A stretch of 64,000 nucleotides of DNA from CAXWPM01 sp965206125. GTDB taxonomy: Bacteria; Acidobacteriota; Terriglobia; 20CM-2-55-15. The position numbers and the translations under genes are program-made. The stretch spans positions 744,001-808,000 of the forward strand of contig CBDBIN010000045.1 of NCBI GenBank assembly GCA_965206125.1, written 5' to 3'. The notes under the pieces are model-generated. The model did not search any database. It saw only the letters and a program-made list of their open reading frames with translations, and had not been told where the DNA came from. Below, piece after piece: positions 8,107-16,389 of the stretch; within the stretch, counting starts at the first letter, position 1, and every line of letters begins with the position of its first letter.

Positions 8107-9477
8107 TCAGATGGCGACCGTTCCAGTACTGTCGCCAATGTACTCCTGTTCAATCCCCAGCTTGTGGAGGACCGACAACAGGCCGTTGGCCTGCGGTGTT
8201 TCCTCTTTGGTCCTCACATGCAGATTGCCCTGGACTGTCCCACTGGCGTGACCCACGAGCAGGAAGGGCGTTCTCCTGTGGGCATGCACCTGCGAGTCAC
8301 CCATCGCGCTCCCGTACAGGATCAACGAGTGATCCAGCAGGTTCCCGTCGCCGTCCGGTGTGTTCTTGAGTTGATCCACGAAATACGCCAGCAGATCCAC
8401 GTGGTACCGGTTGATCTCCGAAAAATTGGTGACGCCGCTGGGGGTGTTGCCATGGTGCGATGCCGAGTGGAACGGGCTGGTGTTGCCGCTCTCCGGGAAA
8501 ACGCGGTTGCTCGTGTCGCGGCCCCACTTGAACGTCGATACGCGGGTGACCTCGGCCGAAAAAGCCAGCACCTGCAGGTCCGTCATCAGCTTCACGAGGT
8601 CGTGCCAGGAATCCGGCACTCCGATCGGGGCTTCCGGCAGTTCCCTGTCCGGGTTCGCGAGATTGTAGGCTTCGATCCCTTCGATCCGCCTTTCGACTTC
8701 GCGCACATTATCAAGATAGTCGCCAAGCCTCGCGCGATCCTGCGCGTTCAGATTCTGCCCGAGACGCGCCACATCGTGCGTGATCCCGTCGAGAATACTG
8801 CGGCCTATGCGCCGCCGGTTGGCACGGTCTTCCCTGGATCCCCCGTCACCGAAGAGATCCTCGAACGCCATGCGCGGGTTCAGGGTCATAGGCAGCGGGG
8901 TTGTCGGCGAGGACCAGCTCACGGTGTCCATGTACACGCAACTGTAGTTGAAGGCACAGAGGCCTGCTGCGTCGAAATTCTCAGTGCACAGCTGGATCGA
9001 CGGCAGCGGCGTGTCCTGACCGAACTGCTGCGCGTAGAGCTGGTCGATCGAGGTGCCGTTCCGAACGTCGGACCCCATCGTCTGCTTGGGATGCGCCGCC
9101 GTCAGGAAAACTGCGCTCGATCGGAAGTGGTCAGCGCCGACCTCTTCAGCGGTCTTCGGGTCCGCCTGCTGGCAGTCCATCAGCGTGACCACGGTCACAT
9201 ACTCTCGAAATCGTTCGAGTGGCTCGAGAATCGGCGTGAACTCGAAGTCCCGGCCCTCTTTCGCCGGCACCCAGAGGTTCATGTCTGTTCCGACTTCCGT
9301 ACTGCCCGCATTGCCGTGCACGACTTCCAGGCCGACGAAGCGGCTCTTGGGCACTGCGGCAGTCTGGGCAAGGGCCGTCTGGGCGGGCACCATCCCCTCG
9401 AGCAGAGGGAGTGCGACGGCCGCTCCCATTCCGCGGAGCACCGTACGCCTGGAAAGATGCTTCTTCGTAACAAACAT
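8107..9477 (-). CDS. DUF1552 family protein with Tat signal, cassette A
   Basis: A 456-residue protein starting MFVTKKHLSRRTVLRGMG, a twin-arginine signal followed by a hydrophobic stretch, so it is exported folded. The rest matches DUF1552 in length and in motifs such as GADHFRSSAVFLTAAHPKQT and SSPTTPLPM. The family has no established activity that I know of. Its fold resemblance to the sulfatase/alkaline-phosphatase-like DUF1501 group is a tentative idea. It is the second gene of the cassette, 29 bases after the di-heme gene. Confidence 0.88.
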   Translation of the reverse strand: MFVTKKHLSRRTVLRGMGAAVALPLLEGMVPAQTALAQTAAVPKSRFVGLEVVHGNAGSTEVGTDMNLWVPAKEGRDFEFTPILEPLERFREYVTVVTLMDCQQADPKTAEEVGADHFRSSAVFLTAAHPKQTMGSDVRNGTSIDQLYAQQFGQDTPLPSIQLCTENFDAAGLCAFNYSCVYMDTVSWSSPTTPLPMTLNPRMAFEDLFGDGGSREDRANRRRIGRSILDGITHDVARLGQNLNAQDRARLGDYLDNVREVERRIEGIEAYNLANPDRELPEAPIGVPDSWHDLVKLMTDLQVLAFSAEVTRVSTFKWGRDTSNRVFPESGNTSPFHSASHHGNTPSGVTNFSEINRYHVDLLAYFVDQLKNTPDGDGNLLDHSLILYGSAMGDSQVHAHRRTPFLLVGHASGTVQGNLHVRTKEETPQANGLLSVLHKLGIEQEYIGDSTGTVAI

Positions 9478-9506
9478 GAACTACCCCCTCTGTCGAAAGT
9501 CCTCGT

Positions 9507-11921
9507 CTACTGCTCTTGTCGTTCGCTTACTTCGGGCAACCTGGACATCTGGAACGGTGCGCTCTCTACGATGGCGAGGACGAACGACGAACTGCGGTTG
9601 TCATCGGCGGCCGCACCCCGCATGATTGCGCGAACCGTGGGCATATCCCGGTGGTCGGTGACCCGGCCCAGCCCATAGGCCAGGAGGCTTTCGGTGAATC
9701 CGCGCAGGAAGGAATCGGTCCGGTCGAGCAACGCCTGTCGCACCCCCGCGGGTCCTTCAAGGTCCGTGCCGTCGAACATCTTCCCTGCCGGATCGATACG
9801 AAAACCGCTGTCGTTCGTCCGCCATACGCCGACCGCATCGAAGTTCTCGAGGGCCAACCCGATCGGATCCATGATCTGGTGGCAGCCCGAACATGCCGGG
9901 CTGGCCCGGTGTTGCTCCATCCGGTCACGAACCCTCAATGTCTTCTCATTGTTGACCGCCTCGGCCAGCGGCGGCACCACCGGAGGCGGTGACGGAGGAG
10001 GCGTTCCTAGCAGAACCTCCAGCACGTACTTGCCGCGTGCCACCGGAGACGTCCTGTTGGCCAGCGACGTCATCGTCAACAAGCCCGCCTTTCCGATCAG
10101 GCCGAACCGGTGCGGATCCGTCAACTGCACTCGTTTGAAACGGGGACCGACGACATTCGGGATGCCATAGTGCTTGGCCAGCACTTCGTCGACGAACGTG
10201 TAGTCCGAAGTCAGCAACTCCACGGGACTGCGGTCCTCGCGCAGGACGCTGTCGAACAGCAGTTCCACCTCCCGCCGCATCGACTCTCCGAGGTTTCGCG
10301 TGTAGTTGGGGAAAGTGCCCGGTTCGGGCAGAACCTCCCGAATCCCCTGCAAGCCGAGCCATTGCCCTGCAAAACTCGTCGCGAGCGCTTCCGACCGTGG
10401 GTCGGCGAGCATCCGCTTCACCTGCTGCTCCAGTGTTGCGGGGTCCCTCAGCCTGCCCTCGGCGGCAATGCTCACCAGTTCTTCGTCGGGGATGCTGCTC
10501 CAGAGGAAATAGGATAGACGGGACGCCAGTTCGAGGTCGTCGATCCGATAATTTCGACCGGGCGCCGCGTCGTCCGGCACCTGTTCGAAGCGAAACACGA
10601 ACTCGGGCTTGGAGAGAATCGCCTGCAGCGCCACTCTGACGCCCGCTTCGAAACCGCCGTCCACGTAGCCATCCTCGTAGTGGATCATCAAGCCTTCGAG
10701 GTCTTCAGGCGTGGGCGGCCGGCGGAAGGCCTGGCCGGCCAGTCTGGAGATGATCTCCTTCGCGCAACCTTCTTCCTCGCTCCGCTCTGCCGGCCTGCAC
10801 GTGAAAATCCTCCGCCGGCTGTCGGTTTCCGAAACGCCGGTCGGGTTCACAGGCCCGGTGACAGCGATGGTCTGCAAGTGTGGGAGGGCAGTCATGCCGG
10901 ACTGGTTGGCGATGCTGACGTCCAGTAGCGTGTGTTCGTAGAGTTGGTACTGGTCTTCGATAGGGCCGTCGTGTTTCGAAACGAAAGCCGCCGCGAGTCT
11001 CCGCTGACCCGCTTTGATGTGGGCCGATTCGGAGATCAGGACGTTGTCGGTTTCGTTGGCATCGGGATCGATCGTGAAAACCGCGACCCTTTCTCCATCG
11101 ACGGAAACTTCCAGTTCCTGGTCCTGGAGCGGTTCGGGCAGCTTGGAGCCGATTTGCGTTCCCGTGTAGTAGTAGTACAGCTCGAGCTTGAAGGAATAGT
11201 CCCCGTCTGCCGGGAAGTTGTGGACTACCGATATGCCGCCTCGCGTCCCAAACGGCGCGCCTTCGACGCGACGCATCTGGTTGACGACCTTCGGGACCTT
11301 GTAATAGACCTGCGCCGCTGAGGCCTCAGGATCGCCGACCGCGTCGCGGCTGATCTTTCCGGCCGCCCGGAGATACGCGTTCATCAATGCCGGCGTCACT
11401 GTCAGCGCGTCCGCCATGTTGTCAAACCCGTTCGTTCTGGAGTCGGGCGGCAACATCGTCGACACATCTACCGTGAGCCCGAGCAGGTCGCGGATAGAAT
11501 TTTGGTATTCCGTTCGATTGATGCGATGGAGGTTCGGCGGCCTTGCAAACGGGTTTTCGGCGGCAGACTGATCGACCCCGGTCTCGAGCGCCACTGCGAA
11601 ATCCTTCAAGACGGCAGCGTCGGGCCTTGCTGCGCCCGCCGGGGGCATCAGGCCGACACGTAGCTTGCGGATGACCTCTTCCACTCGGGCTGCGCTCTGT
11701 TCCGGATGCGCAAGATCGACGTCAGCCCAGGAGAATCCTCCCGACTGCAATGTGGGATTGTGGCAGTCCGCGCAGTATTGATCCACCAGCGCCTGTTGTG
11801 ATTCCACTGAGGGCACAGCTTCTCGACCTTGCCCGACCAGCGTCCCGGATCCGCCTTCGGCCCCGACCAACAGCAGGACCACAAGCACGGCCATCACACC
11901 CAGAGCGAACCTACGCTTCAT
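9507..11921 (-). CDS. Di-heme PSCyt1/DUF1592-type exported protein, cassette A
   Basis: An 804-residue protein. The start at 11921 was chosen because GGAGATG lies five bases upstream and it opens a clean signal peptide (MKRRFALGVMAVLVVLLLVG). The first c-type heme site is CADCH at 50-54; the second is CSGCH at 677-681. In between, the order fits the planctomycete multidomain family: DUF1587 (about 85-150), a beta-rich carbohydrate-binding-like domain (about 190-320), DUF1595 (about 400-460), DUF1592 (470-595), DUF1588 (610-705) and DUF1585 (715-790). Heme attachment places it in the periplasm or outside. It is first in the cassette A operon, behind a consensus promoter. Electron donor and substrate are unknown. 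Confidence 0.9.
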   Translation of the reverse strand: MKRRFALGVMAVLVVLLLVGAEGGSGTLVGQGREAVPSVESQQALVDQYCADCHNPTLQSGGFSWADVDLAHPEQSAARVEEVIRKLRVGLMPPAGAARPDAAVLKDFAVALETGVDQSAAENPFARPPNLHRINRTEYQNSIRDLLGLTVDVSTMLPPDSRTNGFDNMADALTVTPALMNAYLRAAGKISRDAVGDPEASAAQVYYKVPKVVNQMRRVEGAPFGTRGGISVVHNFPADGDYSFKLELYYYYTGTQIGSKLPEPLQDQELEVSVDGERVAVFTIDPDANETDNVLISESAHIKAGQRRLAAAFVSKHDGPIEDQYQLYEHTLLDVSIANQSGMTALPHLQTIAVTGPVNPTGVSETDSRRRIFTCRPAERSEEEGCAKEIISRLAGQAFRRPPTPEDLEGLMIHYEDGYVDGGFEAGVRVALQAILSKPEFVFRFEQVPDDAAPGRNYRIDDLELASRLSYFLWSSIPDEELVSIAAEGRLRDPATLEQQVKRMLADPRSEALATSFAGQWLGLQGIREVLPEPGTFPNYTRNLGESMRREVELLFDSVLREDRSPVELLTSDYTFVDEVLAKHYGIPNVVGPRFKRVQLTDPHRFGLIGKAGLLTMTSLANRTSPVARGKYVLEVLLGTPPPSPPPVVPPLAEAVNNEKTLRVRDRMEQHRASPACSGCHQIMDPIGLALENFDAVGVWRTNDSGFRIDPAGKMFDGTDLEGPAGVRQALLDRTDSFLRGFTESLLAYGLGRVTDHRDMPTVRAIMRGAAADDNRSSSFVLAIVESAPFQMSRLPEVSERQEQ

Positions 11922-12004
11922 GTCATCTCCTCGAGTGGCCCGTAATAGATCACCCAACAGGCTGATAGAATTCAAGCTGTCGACAGAACTAACTGCTTGC
12001 GAAC

Positions 12005-12033
12005 ACTATAATTAAGGGGGGTTTCCGAGTCAA
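12005..12033 (-). promoter_or_regulatory. Sigma70-type promoter of cassette A
   Basis: On the minus strand, TTGACT (12028-12033) and TATAGT (12005-12010) are separated by 17 bases, about 80 bases before the cytochrome start. A second TTGACC lies at 12041-12046. The rest of 11922-12151 shows nothing else. Confidence 0.6.
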
Positions 12034-12151
12034 CTTTTTTGGTCAATTTTTGTAGGAGGGGCCCCACCACGGACGTGGGCGGTTCAGAAGCAGATATGAA
12101 AGATGTCCTGTCCCACGCTCAGAGAGGCGAGACAGGACATTCGCTTGGTCG

Positions 12152-13126
12152 TTATTCTCGGCCTCCGCGACCGCGACCACGGCCTCGGCCCCGGCCTCCA
12201 CCGCCGCCGGTCAGGCGGTTTCCGCGGTCTGCATTGACGACGAGATTCCAAGCACAGATCTGAGTCTTGAAGTCATTGACGTCCACACAGTTGATGCCGA
12301 GACTCGTCCCGTTTTCCGCATTGGAGTCCGCGGATATCATCCCGCGGCGCTTCAACTCGAGACCAACAGGCCGCGTCTCGTAGTCCGCGATGGTGTAGGC
12401 CACGTGATCGAGCGTCCCCATGGCGGCCGACGACTCTTCACCTTCGCCTGTCGCGGTGGGAATCCAGACCGAGTCTCCAAACCACTGATAGACGTCCCGA
12501 CCGGCGTCCGTCGTCTGGTAGAAGCCGAACAGGTCGAGGTACCAGTTTGCGATCGTCTTGTAGTCCGGAGAATTGAAAACGATATGGTTGGCGCTGAGCG
12601 CCTTCCATGTCGTCGTCGTCGGACCACCACCGGAGGGCCGGGGCATCCAGTCGCTGGAAAAAACACCGATCTCGTTGCCTTCCGGGTCTGCGAACCAGAA
12701 ACCCTTGTCCGTATCGGATTGCGGGCTCAGGTTCCGCATCATCAGGGCCTCCTGCACGACCGCGCGGTCCCAGTGGTCGATCGTGAACCCGAATCGGGTG
12801 ATCCCGGGCGCCACGTCGCCGGCCTCGGCCTGCTTGACGATCATCAGCGTGTCGCCGCCCGTGTCGCCGTACCAGAGGTGGGTCTCCGTGTCGTTCGACT
12901 CGCCTTTTTGCATCGCAAAGACTTCCATGTACCAGTCGACGGTCTTTTGCATGTCTGGCGCTGTATAGGTGTAGTGATTCAACCAAAGCGGTTTGAATGC
13001 CGGCAGAGCGAAGGCGTCCAGCGGCAGCGCTGCGCTCGCGGCCGCGACTGCCAGACCCCCCAGCAGTTGTCGCCGCGTCATTTGTCCGGGTTGAATGTTT
13101 CGAAATGCCTTTTCAAAGGGTTCCAT
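12152..13126 (-). CDS. Exported VOC (glyoxalase-superfamily) protein with Gly/Arg tail
   Basis: A 324-residue protein. AGGAG eight bases upstream supports the start at 13126. The N-terminus MEPFEKAFRNIQPGQ is followed by MTRRQLLGGLAVAAASAAL, a Tat-like export signal with an unusually long leader. Two VOC beta-alpha-beta-beta-beta modules follow (about 50-170 and 175-300), shown by NHYTYTAPDMQKTVDWYMEV and NHIVFNSPDYKTIANWYLDL. The His and Glu positions usual for metal are partly present, so it may be a metalloenzyme or a binding protein. The last 18 residues are GGGGGRGRGRGRGRGGRE. A relative with the same leader plan is at 54129. Confidence 0.75.
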   Translation of the reverse strand: MEPFEKAFRNIQPGQMTRRQLLGGLAVAAASAALPLDAFALPAFKPLWLNHYTYTAPDMQKTVDWYMEVFAMQKGESNDTETHLWYGDTGGDTLMIVKQAEAGDVAPGITRFGFTIDHWDRAVVQEALMMRNLSPQSDTDKGFWFADPEGNEIGVFSSDWMPRPSGGGPTTTTWKALSANHIVFNSPDYKTIANWYLDLFGFYQTTDAGRDVYQWFGDSVWIPTATGEGEESSAAMGTLDHVAYTIADYETRPVGLELKRRGMISADSNAENGTSLGINCVDVNDFKTQICAWNLVVNADRGNRLTGGGGGRGRGRGRGRGGRE

Positions 13127-13258
13127 ACCTGATTCTCCTGTATCCAAAACTAATGACCTTTCATGAGTCAATGGCGTGGCCGGATGGTAACCGAGCACAG
13201 CACGGAAGAAAACCAAAAATATTGAGCGGCGGACGGGCGACGGCCTACATTGCTCCCG

Positions 13259-14470
13259 TCACTGCTCAAGAAATATGTCCTTCGGGATATAGCCAACCAC
13301 GACCTGAGTAAGGTCGACGACTTCCCCAACGCGAAAATCAACGGCGATGCTCGCCAGCGACAGCGCCTTCGCCGGCGTAAGCCCCTTCTGCTTGACGAGG
13401 AAATCGACGACCTCCCATGTTGCCTGACGCATCGCCCGATCGAGATCGAGATCGATACCCATAATCATGTAGTGGGTATCTGTCTCGGCGCGCGGACCTG
13501 AAATCGTTTCCCCCTTGTGCAGAACCAGGCGGAACACACCGGTCATCGACTGCTCCACTGCAGTTCCGCTCACTTCGCCATCTCCTTGAGCGCCGTGCGG
13601 GTCGCCAACGTAGAAGAGCGCGCCCGGCTGGAAGACCGGAAGGTATAGCGTGGTTCCGGCCTTGAGGTCCTTCACGTCCATGTTGCCGCCGAAGGGACCT
13701 GGAGGCGTTGAACTCTGCACTCCCGGAACGGTCACGCCGGGCTGGCCCACCTCTGGTGCGGGCGCTACCGCCATGATGCCCATGAAGGGGGCGAGCGGCA
13801 CGTGTATGTCCGGGGCAAACAGCGCGACTCTGCGGCCGTCTACTTCGCCCGTTCGGATCAAATGTCGGGTACCACGGGGGATGTCCAATTCTGGATCGTC
13901 TTCGCGAAACCCGGGATAGCGGCTCGAAAATGCGCCGCCCCTCGAGCTCGTGTTGTTGACCCCCCAGGGCACTCGCGGCTCGATGTCGAGGATCTGGACC
14001 TCGAGCATGTCGCCTGGTTCTGCGCCCTCGACCCAGACCGGACCGGTGATGACGTGTCCGCTACGGCCTTCCCGCGGACGACCCTCTCTCGAAGCCCAGA
14101 AGTCCAGCATGTCGTCGAGCATCTCTTCACGCGGGACGCCGATCGACGACAGATTTGCGACCGGCTCCTGTCTCTGCGTGGCTCCCACGTGCGTCAACGC
14201 GTCCATGCGAACGGTCTCGCCGGACTGGATGGTCACGATCGGTTCTTTGTCGAGCGGGTACCATCCCCAGGACACCGTCTCGGGTCGTGACGGGACGAAA
14301 TGATCGGCATCCATGGAACCAGGACGGGCCTGGCCTGTGGCGGGCGCGGGTTGCAGGTACGCGACACCCACCCCGACCACGACAAACAGCGGGAGCGCGC
14401 GCAGCAAAACCTGCCGAGAGAATCGACTGCCTCGGGAAGGTACCTTCCGCTTGACTCGGTTTCGGTCCAT
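13259..14470 (-). CDS. Exported acetamidase/formamidase family protein
   Basis: A 403-residue protein, with its start chosen from AGGAGG seven bases before the ATG at 14470. A basic N-terminus and one hydrophobic segment (about 20-40, VLLRALPLFVVVGVGVAYL) suggest export or anchoring. The body has the FmdA/AmdA beta fold signatures: SHVITGPVWVEGAEPGD-like and GVNNTSSRGG, and FMGIMAVAP. The family hydrolyses formamide or short amides with ammonia release. An exported version points to scavenging of external amides, which is inferred. It may be in one unit with the VOC gene 132 bases downstream. Confidence 0.82.
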   Translation of the reverse strand: MDRNRVKRKVPSRGSRFSRQVLLRALPLFVVVGVGVAYLQPAPATGQARPGSMDADHFVPSRPETVSWGWYPLDKEPIVTIQSGETVRMDALTHVGATQRQEPVANLSSIGVPREEMLDDMLDFWASREGRPREGRSGHVITGPVWVEGAEPGDMLEVQILDIEPRVPWGVNNTSSRGGAFSSRYPGFREDDPELDIPRGTRHLIRTGEVDGRRVALFAPDIHVPLAPFMGIMAVAPAPEVGQPGVTVPGVQSSTPPGPFGGNMDVKDLKAGTTLYLPVFQPGALFYVGDPHGAQGDGEVSGTAVEQSMTGVFRLVLHKGETISGPRAETDTHYMIMGIDLDLDRAMRQATWEVVDFLVKQKGLTPAKALSLASIAVDFRVGEVVDLTQVVVGYIPKDIFLEQ

Positions 14471-14548
14471 GTGTCCTCCTCGTTTCGGACGGTATCGTCG
14501 GGATGCAGATGTGCCCGTACTATCGTCCACACGACCGCGATCAGTCAA

Positions 14549-14824
14549 TCATCCTCCGGCGATCGCCAGCAGGATGTCGATCTCGCTCCCCTCATTGAGC
14601 GGCGTGTCGAGACTGTCGAGAAACCGGACGTCTTCTCCGTCCACGAATACGTTCACGAACCGATTGAGCTGGTCTCCGTCCCCCAGCAATCGTTGCTTGA
14701 GCCCCGGGCATTGCCTCTCGGCGTCCAGAATTGCCTCGCGAACGTCGGAGGCGTGGACATTGAGCACTCCGGCGCCGTTCGTCAGCGTGCGGAACGGACC
14801 CGGGATCACGATTTTCTGCGACAT
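14549..14824 (-). CDS. MoaD/ThiS-like sulfur-carrier protein
   Basis: A 91-residue beta-grasp protein ending exactly in Gly-Gly (ILLAIAGG), the feature that MoaD, ThiS and CysO use to form a C-terminal thiocarboxylate. The start at 14824 follows AGGAGG at good spacing; an upstream in-frame start would intrude into the neighbouring gene. It lies three bases after the threonine-synthase-like gene, so the two are clearly one operon. Known ThiS-like carriers paired with PLP enzymes donate sulfide for cysteine (CysO-CysM) or homocysteine synthesis. The same job is possible here but not shown. Confidence 0.82.
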   Translation of the reverse strand: MSQKIVIPGPFRTLTNGAGVLNVHASDVREAILDAERQCPGLKQRLLGDGDQLNRFVNVFVDGEDVRFLDSLDTPLNEGSEIDILLAIAGG

Positions 14825-14826
14825 AT

Positions 14827-16086
14827 CTATCGAACCTCCTCGACCAGCACGTCCTCGGTCCAACCTTGTTCTGCCAAATGCCGGTCAAAATCTGACAGTT
14901 TCGGCGCGATAGCCAGGTCAGGTTCCAGGCTCAGCGCTTCGGTAGTCTTCAGCCCGTTTCCGGTGATCGCGATCACCACGGTCTCGTCAACCGGGAGCTT
15001 CCCCGCGGCCGCAAGTTTTTGGGTAACGGCAACTGTTACCCCTCCGGCAGTTTCGGCGAAAATTCCCTCCGTCGATGCGAGTAGTTCGATTCCCTGGCGG
15101 ATCTCGTCTTCCGTCGCGTCATCTGCTCCGCCGCCACTACGTTGGATGATGTCCGCGGCCCAGTAGCCATCGGCCGGGTTACCGATGGCAAGTGACTTGG
15201 CGATCGTCTGCGGTTTCACCGGCCGAACATCGGTGTCCCCCCGTTTTACTGCCGCCACGATCGGATTGCAGCCGGCGGCCTGGGCGCCGAAGATGCGGGT
15301 TTCATGGGTCGTCCGCAGCAGCCCGAGACGTCCGAACTCCTCAAGACCCTTGTGAATCTTGCTGATGAGCGAGCCTCCAGCCATGGGGACCACGACCGCC
15401 GCGGGCGCTCGCCATCCAAGATCCTCGGCGATTTCGTACCCGAAGGTCTTGGAGCCTTCGGCGTAGTAGGGCCGGAGGTTGACGTTGACGAATCCCCAGT
15501 CGTACTGGTCCGCAAGCTGCGAACAGAGCCGGTTCACCTGATCGTAGTTTCCATCGACACTCACCACGCGAGCGCCGTACACGAGCGTGCCCAACACCTT
15601 TGCGCGTTCAAGGTTCGAAGGTATCAGTATGTAGGCTGTGAGCCCGGCGGCCGCAGCGTTGGCGGCAACCGAGTTGGCGAGATTTCCGGTGGATGCACAA
15701 CCGACGGTCCCAAGGCCCAGTTCCTTCGCCTTCGAGAGCGCGACGGCCACGACACGATCCTTGAACGACAGCGTCGGCGAGTTCACGGCATCGTTCTTGA
15801 TGTAGAGCTTCTCGAGCCCGAGCGCGCGCCCGAGGTTCTTCGCGCGGATAAGTGGCGTGCAGCCGGTCGTGTGCCCTATTGCCGGGGTTTCGGACACGGG
15901 CAGGAGTTCGCGATACCTCCAGATGTTCCGATCCCGCTTCTCGATCAGGGAACGGGTGAGAACTCTTTCGATCGCCGAATAGACGTAATCCGCTTCGAGC
16001 GGACCCAGACATCCCTCGCAATAAGTGATGCCGGAGGTGTAGAGAGTGCCGCAATTGCGGCAACGCAGTCCTGTGAAGTAGGTCAT
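14827..16086 (-). CDS. Threonine-synthase-like PLP enzyme with zinc ribbon
   Basis: A 419-residue fold-type II PLP enzyme. Start 16086 gives MTYFTGLRCRNCG, as in zinc-ribbon threonine synthases, with Cys 9, 12, 23 and 26 as likely zinc ligands. SFKDR at 107-111 provides the PLP Schiff-base Lys109. GCASTGNLANSVAA binds phosphate, and GNGLKTTEA lies near the C-terminus. By family it converts O-phosphohomoserine to threonine. The directly coupled ThiS-like carrier raises an alternative: sulfide transfer to O-phosphohomoserine to give homocysteine. A consensus promoter and a structured leader with a terminator hairpin precede it. Confidence 0.85.
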   Translation of the reverse strand: MTYFTGLRCRNCGTLYTSGITYCEGCLGPLEADYVYSAIERVLTRSLIEKRDRNIWRYRELLPVSETPAIGHTTGCTPLIRAKNLGRALGLEKLYIKNDAVNSPTLSFKDRVVAVALSKAKELGLGTVGCASTGNLANSVAANAAAAGLTAYILIPSNLERAKVLGTLVYGARVVSVDGNYDQVNRLCSQLADQYDWGFVNVNLRPYYAEGSKTFGYEIAEDLGWRAPAAVVVPMAGGSLISKIHKGLEEFGRLGLLRTTHETRIFGAQAAGCNPIVAAVKRGDTDVRPVKPQTIAKSLAIGNPADGYWAADIIQRSGGGADDATEDEIRQGIELLASTEGIFAETAGGVTVAVTQKLAAAGKLPVDETVVIAITGNGLKTTEALSLEPDLAIAPKLSDFDRHLAEQGWTEDVLVEEVR

Positions 16087-16147
16087 GTGTTTCTGTCCCT
16101 TCACCGCCCGAACACTACGCAGTGGAAAGGAACCCCAAAAACACAAA

Positions 16148-16246
16148 GCCTCGCAGGATGCGAGGCCTAAACATGGGAGCTTTCACCGGCTGTTTAGGCA
16201 GTTTTTAACGTGGAGCAATTCACCAATAAATCGCCACGGTTCAAAT
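16148..16246 (-). promoter_or_regulatory. Structured leader with three stems and a terminator-like hairpin (attenuator or riboswitch candidate)
   Basis: Between the promoter at 16256-16284 and the start at 16086, the transcript can form three stems. The first pairs CGTGG with CCACG (about 16210-16237). The second pairs GCCTAAACA (16199-16191) with TGTTTAGGC (16173-16165). The third pairs GCCTCGCA with TGCGAGGC (16166-16148) around three bases and is followed by TTTGTGTTTTT, an intrinsic terminator. The second and third stems share two bases, so they compete at the junction. No leader peptide rich in Thr or Ile codons is obvious. The class is unassigned. Confidence 0.55.
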
Positions 16247-16255
16247 TGTCGAATC

Positions 16256-16284
16256 AGTATAGGGCTCGCGGTGGGAGTTGTCAA
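16256..16284 (-). promoter_or_regulatory. Near-consensus sigma70 promoter of the threonine synthase/ThiS operon
   Basis: Minus strand: TTGACA (16279-16284), a 17-base spacer, then TATACT (16256-16261). It is the best promoter in the window and implies a leader of about 160 bases. Confidence 0.7.
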
Positions 16285-16389
16285 CAGCGCCCGGAACGGT
16301 GCCAGCACTTAGCAAGGTCAAAGAAAACGTCTCGCAGTGCTAATCTAGTCGACGAGTTCGATGCGGCAGGAAAACCCGCCGGACCGTTC

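Noticed and set aside
8104..9678. 524-residue plus-strand frame opposite the DUF1552 gene of cassette A
   Set aside because: It mirrors a conserved minus-strand gene that has a Tat signal and three paralogues in the window; high GC explains the long shadow frame.
16152..16175. Short leader peptide frame starting MFRPRILRG within the threonine synthase leader
   Set aside because: No ribosome binding site and no Thr/Ile/Met codon run, so it does not look like a classical attenuator peptide.
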